Below are positions 12,376 through 24,508 of a stretch of 64,000 bases of DNA, piece after piece. Made by a program: the position numbers and the translations under genes. A model generated the notes under the pieces. It saw nothing but the letters and a program-made list of their open reading frames with translations. It was not told the DNA's origin and made no database searches. The stretch lies in NCBI GenBank assembly GCA_050084985.1, contig JBITNC010000001.1, positions 42,904,001-42,968,000 on the forward strand, written 5' to 3'. The DNA is from Nageia nagi (Eukaryota; Pinophyta). Position 1 is the first letter of the stretch. Each line of letters starts with the position of its first letter.

Positions 12376-12960
12376 TAGGATCTATTTCAATTCTTCACTT
12401 GGAGATAATAAAACCTAATAATTTTCCCAAATTTACTCCAAAAACATATTTTTTGAGATTTAATTGAATACTATGATCTATAAATCTATCAAATATTTTG
12501 ATGAGTAACTTTGTATAGTTCTCTCGACTTTTAGATTTAGCTAACATATCATCTATGTAATCTTCCATAATATCATGCATGTAATCATAAAAAATGTACA
12601 TCATTTTCCTTTGATAAGTGGCTCCTACATTTTTTAAACCAATAGGTATTACTTTATAGCAAAATGTTCCCTAAGGTGTTGTGAATGATGTCTTATGTTG
12701 TTCTTTTGATGCTACTTTTATCTGGTTATACCCTAAAAATCTATCCATAAGAGATATCATTTCATGTCCAGTAGTAGAGTCAACCAAACTATTTATATTT
12801 GGTAGTGGGAAGTCATCCTTAGGGAAAGCTTTATTTAAGTCTCTAAATGTTGGAAATCCAATAAGAGTAATCAATGGGATGAATGAACTTGGCCTCTTAA
12901 AGTTTTTGTAACTCTTCTTTCACCATAAATGCTATTATTGGATGCATTTTTTGCAATTTC
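12376..12960 (-). pseudogene. Reverse transcriptase of outer element
   Basis: Seen: FRDLNKAFPKDDFPLPNIN (the DFRDLN...DFPLP motif), GHEMISLMDRFLGYNQI, KTSFTTP, then after a frame break MMYIFYDYMHDIMEDYIDDML with YIDD in the catalytic box, and LNLKKYVFGVNLGKLLGFI. This order is diagnostic for a Tat/Ogre-type Ty3/gypsy RT. Two open segments (12874-12671 and 12604-12395) carry most of the domain. RT copies element RNA into DNA in cytoplasmic particles. The domain is dead through frameshift and stops. Confidence 0.9.
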
Positions 12961-14370
12961 TATTTGACAGGTTTAGCATCTTCTTTAATACCCAAGTTAT
13001 GTACTACCAAGTTAGGATCAAGTCTAGGCATATCAATGTATGACCATGAAAATATTTTTTGCTTCTATTTAAGTGTAGACACAAATTATTGTCTCTCATT
13101 TTTAGTTAGTGACTTATCTAGTTGAACAATTTTAGGATTGTTAGGGTCATCACTTAAATTGGCATCATTAGTTTATTCAATTAACATGTGATATCCTTCT
13201 TCCAACTAATTTGGTATCGAAATCTATTTTTTATAATTTATATTATATTCTTCATCTTCACCTAAATGTTGGTCTTCTAAGGTGGTGTTTATGGTAAAGT
13301 ATGAGGGTTATAATATAGTATTTATATCATTAAATTCTCTTATTATAGGTTGTTTGGAAATTAACATGAACTCTACAGTATCTTCATCTACCAAGAAGTA
13401 TGGTGAAGAACTACTTGAGCTTACTAGAATTAATGATTCAAACTCATTACTTCCAAACCAATCAAAAGATACTTTTTCTAAAACTTCATTAGATATTTCT
13501 ATGATTTTTACCATATTACTTGAGATATCATCAAGAAATAACCTTTTTAAAGATTTTTTAGATGACCATTCAAACTTTAATGTTACTAGTTCTAATTCAA
13601 CTATTTTGCAACCAGATTATTTTTTATTCTAACTTTTGTATCCCAATCCTATTTTATTAGTAAGTAATTGGTAATAAATATAAATTGTATATCTAGGTTC
13701 TTATTCATATCATCCTAGACATTTTCCTTTCCATTGATATCTATCAAAATATATTTGGAAAAACAAACTCACATAGGGTGGTAAATATTCGAATGAGTTA
13801 CAAAAAAGACCCTCATGAAGTTGGGATAGAGGAAGCATAGGTGGTGCTATAGTACCTTTATAAATAAAGAATGTTTTATAAGGGTCTTTTCCTAATGGTA
13901 CCAATTGCCCTACTACACTGGGAGATTCAGTTTTATGGTTACGAGATAAATGTTTGATGACTTATCTTTTTCTAGATAATCATCACTTATTACAAATTTA
14001 TCTAAGGAAGAAGATATTTTTGATGAAAGAGTTTTACTTAAATCATCTAAATTTTGTGCTCTTTCTTCCCATGTACATCTTTCTTAAGGTAATGGTTCTA
14101 TTATTGGTGATAAATCATTGCTAATCTTTTGAATGTTGGATAATTCTTGATTAATAATATATTCTTCTTTTAAAGAGTTTAAGGAAGGATTATTCTTACC
14201 AATTCCTACAATAGATAGTTTTTCTTGTGATATGGGTACTGTAGAATATTGAATAAATGGTAAATCCATTTATTTTGATAGATGTGCACTTTTACAATGT
14301 GGATCAAGGTTTTTATCACCAAATACACAATGGACTACACCCTTGTGAATATACTTTAAACAATTATTAT
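12961..14370 (-). other. Protease-RT linker region of outer element
   Basis: 1.4 kb between protease and RT. On the minus strand it gives acidic, low-similarity frames (for example 13514-13308, with VSSSSSSPYF). Long, poorly conserved linkers between protease and RT are usual in Tat/Ogre polyproteins. The plus-strand ORF at 13282-13632 is the mirror of this stretch. I recognise no domain. Confidence 0.55.
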
Positions 14371-14374
14371 ATGT

Positions 14375-14910
14375 TTATGGGACACATTGCATATCTCTAA
14401 TCCAAGGTCTCCCCAAAAGGATGTCATATTGATTTATGTCTCCTTCAATTACTTGCAATATTATTTGTACTATTTTAGACCCTACAATGATAGGCAATGA
14501 GATAGATCCCATTGTTGAACATAAAGTGTCATTGAATGCTTTTAGTTGCAAGGTTAGTGCACAAATATGCACGAATAGTATACTTAAATTCTTAAGAAGT
14601 TTTTGATATAATTTGTATTGCTGAACTTTCATCAATTAATATTCATTTAAAAACCTTTCCATCCACTTTAGCTATGATATGCAAGGGAGGATCTTGACCA
14701 CACATTTCATTTTATTTTTAACTTCATGATCATAGAAAACAATAGTATTTTTTTGACTTGTTTTAATGTTTCCCACAAAATACATGAATCTTTTAGGATC
14801 ATTTATGTCTAATTCGATTGTTTGTAATAATTGGTTCATCACATATCTATGGTTCTTAGACTGTTGTAGTAATTTTAATAGAGAAATTTTCACTTGTGAA
14901 TTCTTCAATT
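14375..14910 (-). pseudogene. Aspartic protease region of outer element
   Basis: Polyprotein-cleaving protease. Seen: YFVGNIKTSQKN, a region corresponding to the LVDGGSA active site that is badly degraded near 14640-14690, then SISLPIIVGSK, and YDILLGRPWIRDMQCVP at the C terminus. That last motif ((Y/N)-x-(L/I)-LGRPWI) is highly characteristic of Tat/Ogre proteases. The frame changes between the two open pieces (14908-14672 and 14635-14375). The upstream side is interrupted at 14975 by the nested element, beyond which gag resumes at 28236. Confidence 0.82.
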
Positions 14911-14970
14911 GCTAATGTAAGGCTCCTTTGATTGAAACTTTAAGTGTTTGAGGTCTAGATATAGTTGATC

Positions 14971-14975
14971 GGTAT
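14971..14975. other. Left target-site duplication of nested element (GGTAT)
   Basis: GGTAT here and at 28231-28235 flank the nested element. On this side two extra bases (AA) lie between the duplication and the TGTAACC LTR end. Confidence 0.8.
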
Positions 14976-14977
14976 AA

Positions 14978-16786
14978 TGTAACCTCACGGGTTTTGTCTA
15001 TTTGAGTTCTCCATTTTTTGCAATAGTAGAATCCTAAAAGCAAAGAAAGTGGTGGGTTAGTGTGCTCATGGGGGTTTTCTACATAATCTTTGGGTTATAA
15101 GTTGATTCCTATCTATGAATAAGGTAAAAAAAAAAACTAGAAAGAGATAAAAGGGTAAGAGTAAAAAGAAAGAAATGGAAAAATAAATTATAGAAAGAAA
15201 ATTTAAACCAATTAGCCTAGGCATTACTGCATAGGTAGCAATCCATATCCAAAAATAAGAATAGATGAACTATCTCAACCTTGGGTTCTCATAGTCACAA
15301 TGCATAACCAAAACTTAAGATAATGTTTCATACATAATGCTCACAATCATAACAATAGCCACAAAATGAAGAGGGAAAAATATTACTATATTGTATTATC
15401 ACATATGAAAGCACTTCATACATTGGGCAACTTTGTTAAAATGTTCAAACTTTTGGACCTTTAATAGTCCACTATTTATATTAATATATTTACAATTGGG
15501 TGGTTTTCCACCATTACTACCCTTCATTACCCTATTGACTAAGAATAGAATAAAGAAATATTTAAAATGTACAATTTCTAATCAATAACTATGCTAGATT
15601 GTACAATAATTTAGTACAATTAGCACCATCATCTAGGAATTTACAGACTCTAGAATTTTGTACTTTCTCAATCATAATCTTTCTAATCTATCTTTCACTA
15701 CATCTTAATGTAACTATAATTGATTATCAAGGTATGGTCCATTGGCTTGATTGGTACTATGTTTCCTTATGTTCTATCGATATCCATCTAACTTTCTACA
15801 ACCGTTTATGAGAATTATTGTATATGCAAGTTCTAGGGAATTATGAGGGTAATGAAAGATGTATCAATGAAACTAAGGGAAGATCTGCTATTGACATGTG
15901 GAAATGATTTATGATCAACACATTGAAATAGCATCAATGGTCAAACACTCATTCTTAAGTGGACCCAGGTGTCTTCCCTAATTCATTGTTCCTTTCTTAG
16001 TATAGCAGGTCTTGTTTTCTTTTGGAGGGGTTTGTTGTTGATTGAGACTCACTTTGGTACCCATCAATTTTTAAAAAAATATGTGATATCATTGCTCAAA
16101 ATAAATGGGCTATAGAGAATAATCTTTTTAAAATATCTTCCATTTCTTGCTCCCTTGGTAGTACCCACTTATGAACCATTTTAGGGCCTGTTAATTTTTT
16201 GTGTATGGTATAACTTCTCCTTTGTGAATCCATGGGATCTGTAACATTACCCATTGATAGCTTTGACTCAATGACAACTCATATTTACAATAGTACCTAG
16301 AAACAGTACCTATACCTATAGAGCTTAAGCTTTACAACCTTGGACTTCTATAAGACCTAGATTTGAACTTAAACATTTGCTTCCCTTACATGTTACATGA
16401 CTTCCTAGATATGTCTTATACATAATTACACTTCGTTTTGGCCTATGACCTATGTATAGTTATTGATGAATATTTGATTGTATTATTACCAACTTTTTGG
16501 GACCTATTTACATAAAAACATCTACTTTTGAAAAAAATAATGGTTAAGCTACCCAACAAATCAACTATGACCCATATACATAGATAGTACCCAAACTTTC
16601 ATAAACTTAACAAAATTTTGAGAAAAAGACTAGTTATGAAGACTATGCACTTATTTTAATATTTACAAAAGAATGAATGGGGAGTAAGAAATGAGAATTA
16701 AAAGTAGAGATTTATTGAGGAGAGAATAAATTAAAGAATAATATAATGTTACCTTATTTACAAAGTGTGATTCTGAAAGAATAATA
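14978..16786 (-). repeat. 3' LTR of nested element
   Basis: About 1.81 kb, homologous throughout to 26449-28230: for example AAAGTGGTGGGTTAGT, TTCCTATCTATGA, ATAATGCTCA and CATATGAAAGCACTTCATAC occur in both in the same order. Plus-strand left end TGTAACCT; right end AATAATA where the other copy has AATAACA, so the CA terminus is mutated here. Contains no coding sequence; the ORF at 15599-15811 is chance. Confidence 0.93.
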
Positions 16787-16849
16787 GACTTTTGGAAGCT
16801 CTCAAGGTCTCAACTTGCTAAAGAATTGAACCCTTATTTGTTGCTTCCA

Positions 16850-19790
16850 TATTTTTTCCTAGATGTATTCTTTGGGGGGGTCTTTGGTGGTGGCACTAAC
16901 TCTAAGGTAAGTAAATACTAGATCTTCTTATATAAATCCTTTAGATCCTAATTATCCACTTGTTATAAAATAGGGCATGCTTATATCTTGACTATATTTG
17001 CTTTAAAGCTTGTTAGCATGCTTTCCAGTCTTCTAGCATACATAAATCTCAAAATTACTTCTTAGGTTAAATCACTTATTGATTATAGATCTAAGAACTA
17101 TTTCTCAAAGGAAGATTATTCCAAAAATTGCTTGGTATTTTCCACCCATCGATCAGTACTACCATGTAAATTTAGTTCCTCCCATAATTTGGGATCTTTT
17201 AACTGAACCAAATAATGAAAGAATCTATTTACAAAACTAATTTTAGTCCTCAGCTAGTGTTTTTCTAGATCCAAGACAAACACTAGATCTTGTAGATCAT
17301 AAATATCTCTTATCCTCCTCAAAATTCTTTTTTTCAATCTTGAAGTTATAACATCTAGATACTTTTTTGTTAAGGCCTTGAGCCAACTTTGGATCCCTTC
17401 AATTGTTGATCTAAGGATGGATAAGGCCATTTTGTAAAGTAACGTGTGAGTAATATTCTATTTGAGAGCCTATTCTATTTGATTTTTCAATAAGTGGTGC
17501 TATGAAATACTTACCAGTCTCTCTCCTATCTACTCAACAAAGGATTTTCTAAAATTCTTAACAATTTGCAATAGCTTGGTCTTATTATCATTAAGCACTT
17601 TGTTTGCTGCTATTTTCTTCTTCAAATCCTCTTCTACCTACTAAGCTTTCTATTTTTCAACCATGGTAGCTTGAGACTTTAGATATTTAATCTATTTCTT
17701 CATGTTTTCTAAATAATCCTTAGTCTCTTGAATACTTTTCTCATGCTCATACTTCTGGTTGTCAAGTTTCTCCATCAATTCCTTATTCTAGTTTTGCAAC
17801 CCAACTATCATCTTATCCTTTTGGAAGTAATCTTTCTTGAATTGATATATATATATATATATTCAATTTGTTAATTTTATTGATCATGGATTGGATATTT
17901 TTTCCTATTACCATGGAATTATTTACAAGAAATTTGGATCGATCTACGGCTAGAGCACTTTGCATATTTATATTTATTACAACCATGGGGGTGGTGTCTA
18001 GTTTCCCTTCTTTGAAAGGCATTTGAGCAATTTTAATATCTCACATTTTATTTACTCTACTCAAAATTCTAACCTATTTCTCTAGGAGCATAAGGGGTTT
18101 ATTAACAAATTTTTCCCAATCAATGAGCTCCACTATCTCAATAGAAAAAATACTCTTTATTTCCTCTTGCAAGGCTATACAAAAAGGAATTAAAGAATGG
18201 GAAGGTGCACCTACTCTTGAAGTAGATTTTGGAGTGTCTTGTGTATGATTCTCTAGTGTTTTCTTGGTGGAAGTTATTATTTTTACATCCTCCTCTTCTT
18301 CTTCTACAAAATGCTTTTTCTTTTCTAGTGTCTTATCTTTTGGTTCGAATTCCTTTTATTTTTTGGGATCTTAATCATCATCATCATCTCCATCTCTATT
18401 TGCTTCACCTTTAGTTATTGCGGTACCACCTATGCTGACTACATTTCCTCCTCTTTATTGCACTTCACATCCCACTTCTTCCTATGCATCAATGTAAAAT
18501 TAGTAGTGGTGGAAGGTATTTTAATGATGGGTTTAAAATTACCCCCTAACCCATACTTTATTTCAATTACAGACATTCATCTATCCATTTCTATAGAATA
18601 TGATGAAGGAGTAACAAATTTTGGTAAGAAAAATGGGATTTTAAAATACCCATACTTTATTATAATTATATGATTCTTCAAAAAATACCAGTCATCAATT
18701 TTGTTTCCTCCCTATAGCTCCTACATAGTTGACTGATGCAATCTATGAGTAACCTTCCCCATGAGAATTTGCATTATCAGGGCAAAGAATTTTTTCATAA
18801 ACTCATCGTATGAGCCATGGAGTTTAGTAAGCATAAAGACTCTTATATCAATTGGTGTGGGTGTTTTGGTGAGGGTTGACTCAACCTGAAGTCTTGCTTC
18901 CACCAAAGCCTCTAGATTTTGATGGACAATAAGCCACCATACATATGATGAGTGCAAAAAATCATATTTTTCTATGTTCAATAGATTTTTCCTTACCTCA
19001 CTTAATATGGAGGTAGAAAAATTGTATCAGATATGAGCTTTAATAATGTTATAAGCCATTCTCATCATGGCCTCATCTGCTTCAATTTGGGTCTTCTTCC
19101 TGAGAATGATCTCTAATGCTTGCAAGACCTTCATATCTCAATATTTTTGAAAGGAGATGATTTCATAGATATATAGGAGCTTGGTGGTTCTATATTTGAA
19201 CCTTTCATCAATCCATTCTAGCATCTCCCTCTCATTTTGATAAAATTTAGCTTTCTCTCTTGAGGTCAATTTACTTCTTGACATGGAAGCTCTAATCAAC
19301 TAGGATTGCAAATGCATGTGCAATTGACTATGGGGAGTAATTGAGAAAGATGTTATGCTTGTACTTGTACTTTGATTCTCCCTCTTTCTATTCCTTATAA
19401 GCTTTAACTTGATAGCCTTGGGGGTTATGCCTAAGTGTAATGGAGAAAAGGAGCTCTAGACAAGTGAAGGACTTGTAGGGTACATAATATGCCAAGCCCT
19501 AGTATAGCATAATATTCCTTTTGGATTTAGCTAATGACTTCCCTTTACCTATGAATTCTGATATATGATGCTATAATATAAGTCTTTAAGGATTAGCTCA
19601 CTAGTTATGCAAATGATTCATAACCCCCATCTTTGTCCAATTAACACTAGGAGCATTATCTAGATATTCCTCATGAATTGCTATAAATTTAGCATCCACC
19701 CATTCTTGCTCAGTCACTATAGGTTCCTTGGTGCTTGACATGGTGTCCAATAACTTATGTGTAGCATGGGTAAGCATTAAGTACATGAAA
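16850..19790 (-). pseudogene. Extra sense-strand ORF of nested element, function unknown
   Basis: Lies between integrase and 3' LTR, same strand as pol. Seen from 19786: EEYLDNAPSVNWTKMGVMNHL; then EMLEWIDERFKYRTTKLLY and EADEAMMRMAYNIIKAHI (about 19240-19040); then YVWWLIVHQNLEALVEARLQ and TPIDIRVFMLTKLHGSYDEF (18921-18740); then a highly charged D/E/K segment with a run of acidic residues (18420-18260); and after 18020 a helical, coiled-coil-like tail. Stops are mostly TAG or TAA replacing likely Gln, and at least two frame changes occur. It is unlike retroviral env and I do not recognise the family. Tat-lineage elements are known to carry extra frames here, so an element-encoded accessory protein is the likeliest origin. 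Confidence 0.6.
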
Positions 19791-20319
19791 CCTCTACAAG
19801 ATCAATATTTGATACACTTCCACTCCTTACGCTAACAATTCTATGAATAATAAGCTCTAGAAATCTTGAAAATTTAGGCTCTAAAATTTGCTTAGTGAGG
19901 AAAAAATTGGTGAGGGAGCATGTTTTATGTGCTTAGGGTTTATGATTGACATCTATTAATGGAAATTAATGACCAAGAAATGGTATGGTTTGTGTATAGT
20001 GTGATGTTAGGGATGACAAGTGGGATTATATTTAAGTCAAGCACGTCAAATTTAAATTAGGAGATATGGCATGATTGATGGATTTTTTGAGGAAATATTC
20101 CTCTTAAATATCATCCTTTTGATTAGATAGTCTATATGATATGGGTTTAAACTCCACCATGCTTTAGTTAATGCTAGCATTAATAGCTACCTACCTCCTT
20201 GAGAAGTGTAACCTTGCTTTATTAGTATATAGAAGCAATAATTTTTTTCAAAATAGTAGTATTTACATTGTAAAATATTAGAAAGTGTTATGAAGTCACC
20301 CAATCACTTAGTAATGCTT

Positions 20320-21540
20320 CAAATAGATCCTATTCATTGGGATAGGTAGCTCTTGGGACCCAAAAATATCTTGAAGCCTAAATGCATTATTTTGCAGCTT
20401 AAATGATGATATAGGGCCCACTTCATAAAAGAATCAATTTTTTGATGTTTACTAGGCTTTGGTCTTTCTTCATCCCATTTGAGGATGATGTCTCCTATTT
20501 CAAATTTGACCCAAGAAGATTTTTTCTTATCGAACCAATTCTTAATGATCTATTATCAATGCTGAAAGGATTGATATGTTTTATTTTTATCCTCTTCCAA
20601 CTTCATTAATTAATTTATCTTCATTTCTATGGTTGAAATCATACTCATCTAGATGTTGTAGGATTTTTAATGCTATTAACTCAAGATGAATTGGCAATAC
20701 TAGTCTCTTACCATACACTAATGCATACAAAGATGTCTTAATAGCCAATTTAATATTGATCTTATCTATCCATAATGCATAGTCTAGTTGTATATGTCAT
20801 TGTTTGGGATTTCCTTCAATTATTCTTTTGATAATTCAAGTTAAGTTTTTATTTATTGATCCAACTAAATCATTCCCTTATGGGTAATAATTTGAAGAGA
20901 ATAGCTACTAGATCCTATACTCAGTAACAAATTTTGACAAATTAACTCTAGTAAATACAAGACCATTGTCTAATACAATAGTTTATGGGATGCCAAAGTG
21001 AGTAATCGATCTCTTAACCACTTCAATTACTGCCTCTTGATATACATTTTTGCATGGCATAGCTTCTAACCATATTATAAAGTAGTCTATTTCAGTCAAA
21101 ATAAACTTGTGACCTACTTAAGAATTTAGGTTTATGACACCAATGAAGTCTAAACCCTATTGTTGGAAAGGTTCTTCAACCACCACAAGTTTAGGAGGAA
21201 TTCCAAATTGTCTTTTTTTTTCCATATATATTTTATATTTGTCACATTCTTGGGCTATATTGAATGAATTTTGAAACACAATAGGACAATAATAGACCGC
21301 TTGTAATATTTTTGTTGTAGTAGTAGGACCACTATAGTTTCCTTTAGAGAATCCATAATAAAATTCATCATTAAAATTCTTTGAGCTTCATCATGAGTCA
21401 CACATCTTAATAAGGTCTAATAAAAAAAAATTTATAAATACAATCATCTATCATCATAAATTTCAATGCTTGCAATCTAAACCTCCTTTGGAATCTATCG
21501 ATAGATTCAGGATATTTTTAAATTCTAAAATAAAAAATAA
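20320..21540 (-). pseudogene. Integrase of nested element
   Basis: Seen on the minus strand: VVVEEPFQQ*GLDFIG (about 21190-21145), VGHKFILTEIDYFIIWLEA with the first catalytic Asp in I-D-Y, YQEAVIEVV, THFGIP*TIVLDNGLVFT with the second catalytic Asp in L-D-N-G, SSNYYP and a degraded GND in place of GN(G)LAES; the C-terminal part has LPIPMNRIYLKHY. This is a textbook Tat-type integrase. Frames are fairly well kept here, with single stops at former Gln or Trp codons. It catalyses strand transfer of the cDNA into the genome. Confidence 0.88.
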
Positions 21541-21541
21541 A

Positions 21542-22085
21542 TTATTTTATCCAATCACTCTCTTGATTGAGATGCTCCTCATCCTCTATGATAGTAATCA
21601 TGTATGTAGCCTCTACTATATTTTCACATAGGGATCTTCCCTTTATTACCTTGATTAGTTTAATCTCTATATCATATTCCATTATTCTTGTGATCCAACT
21701 AGCTTTTCCTTCATCCAATTCTTCTTGAATTACATAATTCTTTATATCTATATGAATGGTATATAAAAGGATCTTGTTGTGGGACACATAATGCTTAAAC
21801 TTTTTAATCCCTTTCATTATGGAAAACACTTATTTTTTAATAAATAAGTACCTTCTTTGATGTTGATATAGTGTTTGTTTATGAAAGGTAATAAGATGTT
21901 CTTCTTTCTAGTCATCATTCTATGCTAATATGGTAGTAACACTCTTCTCTACTCCATATGCATACATGATAAAATATTTGAAAAATTAGGTTTCTTCAAA
22001 ATAGAAGCTTTTGTTATGGCCTTTTTAATATCCTAAAAAGCTTGCTTTGCTTCCTCTATCTAGGAGAATACAACATTTTTCTTTA
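21542..22085 (-). pseudogene. RT-linked RNase H of nested element
   Basis: The open part (21829-21542) begins MFSIMKGIKKFKHYVSHNKILLYTIH and continues to ASWITRIMEYDIEIK and a linker rich in E. This corresponds to the second half of the gypsy RNase H (the ALKKLRHYLLGHK...I-T-D and RW-LLL-EFDI motifs). The first half (22085-21830) is degraded. Downstream it runs into integrase; no second RNase H lies here. Confidence 0.72.
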
Positions 22086-22960
22086 ACATTATTATGATTA
22101 AAGAAATAATCTCTGAAAAACCATTAATAAATTTTCTAACAAAATTGATTTGACTAAGAAAGGATTGCAAGGCCTTCTTATTGGAGGGTAAAGGTAATGC
22201 TTCAAATAGCTTTTACTCTATCTGAATTAATTACCAATTCTTTTTCTAAGATAATATGACTAAGCAATTTTCCTTGGTTAACCATAAAAATAAACTTTTT
22301 GGAGTTGATAGAAATCCCAAACTCTATAAATTTTCTAAAAACTTGCTTAAGGTGATTAAAGTGTTATTTTTTACTTTTAGAAAATACTATGATGTCATCT
22401 AGGTAGACCAAAATTATTTTATTTATCAAATCACCAAAGGAATGGTCCATGGCTCTCTGAAAAGTAGTCTCAATATTGGAGTGATCAAAGGGCATTCTCT
22501 AAAAAATAAATGTCCCCCACTTGGTAGTGAATGTAGTTTTGAACTGAACCTCATCCTTTACCCATATTTGGTTGAATCCTGAATAGCCATCAATCATAGA
22601 GAAATAACATGCTCTGGCTATTGTGTGTAGGATTTGTTCCATAGAAAGAAGAGGATAATTATCTTTGAGAGACACCTAGTTTAGATTTCTAAAATCTACA
22701 CATAGTCTAATTTATCCACTCTCTTTCCTTATTAGGACTAAATTTTCTACCAAGAAGAATGCTTCATAGGATAGATAATCTTTGCATCTAGTAGTTTAAA
22801 TAATTCCTACTTCATAGCCTCTTCTATTTTTTAGTTGACTAGGCTTTATTTTTTCCTATATGGCTTGACTTCTTGCTCTAGCTTAATGGTGTGTTAGATC
22901 ATATTCTTATCATATGTCTTCAAATCATAATAAGTTAAGGCAATTTTCCTAGAGAACGCA
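22086..22960 (-). pseudogene. Reverse transcriptase of nested element
   Basis: Seen with stops and frame changes: a degraded QIRK...HSSWVENL region near 22800-22750, C-V-D-F-R-N-like residues near 22690, MIDGYSGFNQIWVKDE near 22590-22540, KTTFTTKWGTFIF and RMPFDHSNI near 22530-22470, then DLIDKIILVYLDDIIVF with YLDD encoded at 22405-22394, and GISINSKK and LLSHII further on. The wording is that of Tat-lineage RTs. It stands downstream of the aRH domain, which is unusual. Confidence 0.82.
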
Positions 22961-23399
22961 TGGTAAATCTGAAATATTATCCTTTTTCTTCTTCAAAGCA
23001 CTCTGATCCAACCTTTATGCATTTTTCAAGTTTAACTTCCAGCTCAACATTACTTTCCTTTTGAATATCTAAATTTTTAGCTTTTTGAATATCTTCATAA
23101 TTGAATAACCATTCAAAAGAAAGAAAACCTTTGAGCATGACATTGTTTCTAACTTGTATAACATTTGACTCTTGGAAATAGTTAGGGAGTTCTTCATTAC
23201 CAAAGGTATAAGCTACTGCTTCATCTATAAGGAAATTTATAATGTTTTCATTAGAGTCAAATATTTGCTATAAGTTTGTATTATTATGCATAGATGGCCT
23301 ACATAAGACTTTAACTCCATAGCTTCCTCTTTTGTGGTAAGTAAGATTGTAATGTGCTCCTTTACCTGTAAGTGCATTAGTAACTTGATTGTACCTCCT

Positions 23400-23770
23400 A
23401 AGAATAGAGATGAAATTAATTACTAGAAATGACTCTAATAAATCTCATACTCTTTTTTTTAGGTCTTCATATAATGATGTTTTTTACTAATCTAATCTCT
23501 AACTTACTTTATGATCAATTTAGAATCACCATGTAACACTAGGCATTTGATGCCCATGTTGATTTCTTTGGATAACCCTAAATAGAGGGCTTCATATTCA
23601 GTAATATTATTTATGTAAATCCATGTGAATATGAATGAGAATCTTCTCATATGTCCTATTGATTTAAAAATAACACCCACACCACAGCCATGTTTGCACC
23701 TAGCTTCATCAAAGTACATCATCCATATCTCATGCTCTCTTTCAGTTGTGAATGATACTAGATGCATATT
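23400..23770 (-). pseudogene. Archaeal-type RNase H (aRH) placed between protease and RT
   Basis: Open from 23767 to 23504. Seen: WMMYFDEARCKHGCGVGVIF with the first catalytic Asp; RRFSFIFTWIYINNITEYEAL with the catalytic Glu; LGLSKEINMGIKCLVLHGDSKLIIK with the later Asp. Three of the expected active-site acidic residues survive, more than in the outer element's copy. By motif order it is the same kind of aRH that Tat elements carry after their RT-linked RNase H, yet here it follows the protease (24487-24000) and precedes RT (22960-22086). The linker to RT (23400-22960) is E/K-rich and undefined. Confidence 0.85.
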
Positions 23771-23989
23771 CGTATATAAATAGTAGTAACCTATACCAAT
23801 GTTAGTAACCTAATAATTGAGGTCCATAACTAAAAGGATTTTTATGGTTAGTAGTGTCTCTCTAAGTGTATCCCTCTTAAATACTTCAACTAGTCCAAAG
23901 CCATTCAAATAATTTTGTTTCATGATCTTCTTGAGATGTACACTTTTAGTTCCCTCATTTGGGATTTTTACCTACTTATTTTAGAAGGG

Positions 23990-24490
23990 AAGTAAAAGAT
24001 ATGTATAATATAAGGCTAATTATCCTCCCAACTTGGTAGTGAACTCTCTAGATAAATAGATCCCAAATAGAGATGGAAGATCAACAACAATAATATCTTA
24101 AATGATATAGATATCAGAGAATGCTTTCAAAGTTATTAAAACTCCTTTTATAATTCCAATGATATCTATCAAGGAAGAATCTAGTTGTATGACTCCATTT
24201 ATGCATTGAGTAATATATAATTTCATCTCATTTGCAATAGCATTGGGAATAATGGTAATGGTAGCTACAGTATCAATCATACAATTGTTAACTATCCAAC
24301 CTTCTAACCTAAGGGATAGATAAAAAGGTGAAGACCTTCTTATTCCTATAGGAGCTAGAGGGACATTATCAAAAATTATAAATACTAAATTATCCTCATT
24401 CACCCTCTTTTTACTATTTTTAAGCTTTAAAGGTTCTTGCAAGAGGTCAATCTGAGTATAAATTCTTAATGCATCAAAAATTATCATTCT
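23990..24490 (-). pseudogene. Aspartic protease of nested element
   Basis: Open from 24487 to 24098. Seen: PFYLSLRLEGWIVNNCMIDT with the active-site triad as D-T-V where families have D-(T/S)-G, so the active-site Gly has become Val; TIIPNAIANEM after it matches the usual NIMP...A region; then DIIGIIKGVLITLKAF and, past a stop, a PSLFGIYLSREF-like end near 24060. This is the Ty3/gypsy pepsin-type fold that matures the polyprotein. It directly precedes the aRH domain. Confidence 0.82.
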
Positions 24491-24508
24491 AGAAGGTGTT
24501 TTCTTTAA

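Noticed and set aside
13282-13632. 116-codon plus-strand ORF
   Set aside because: Mirror of the minus-strand protease-RT linker of the outer element; S/N/I-rich, with no domain.
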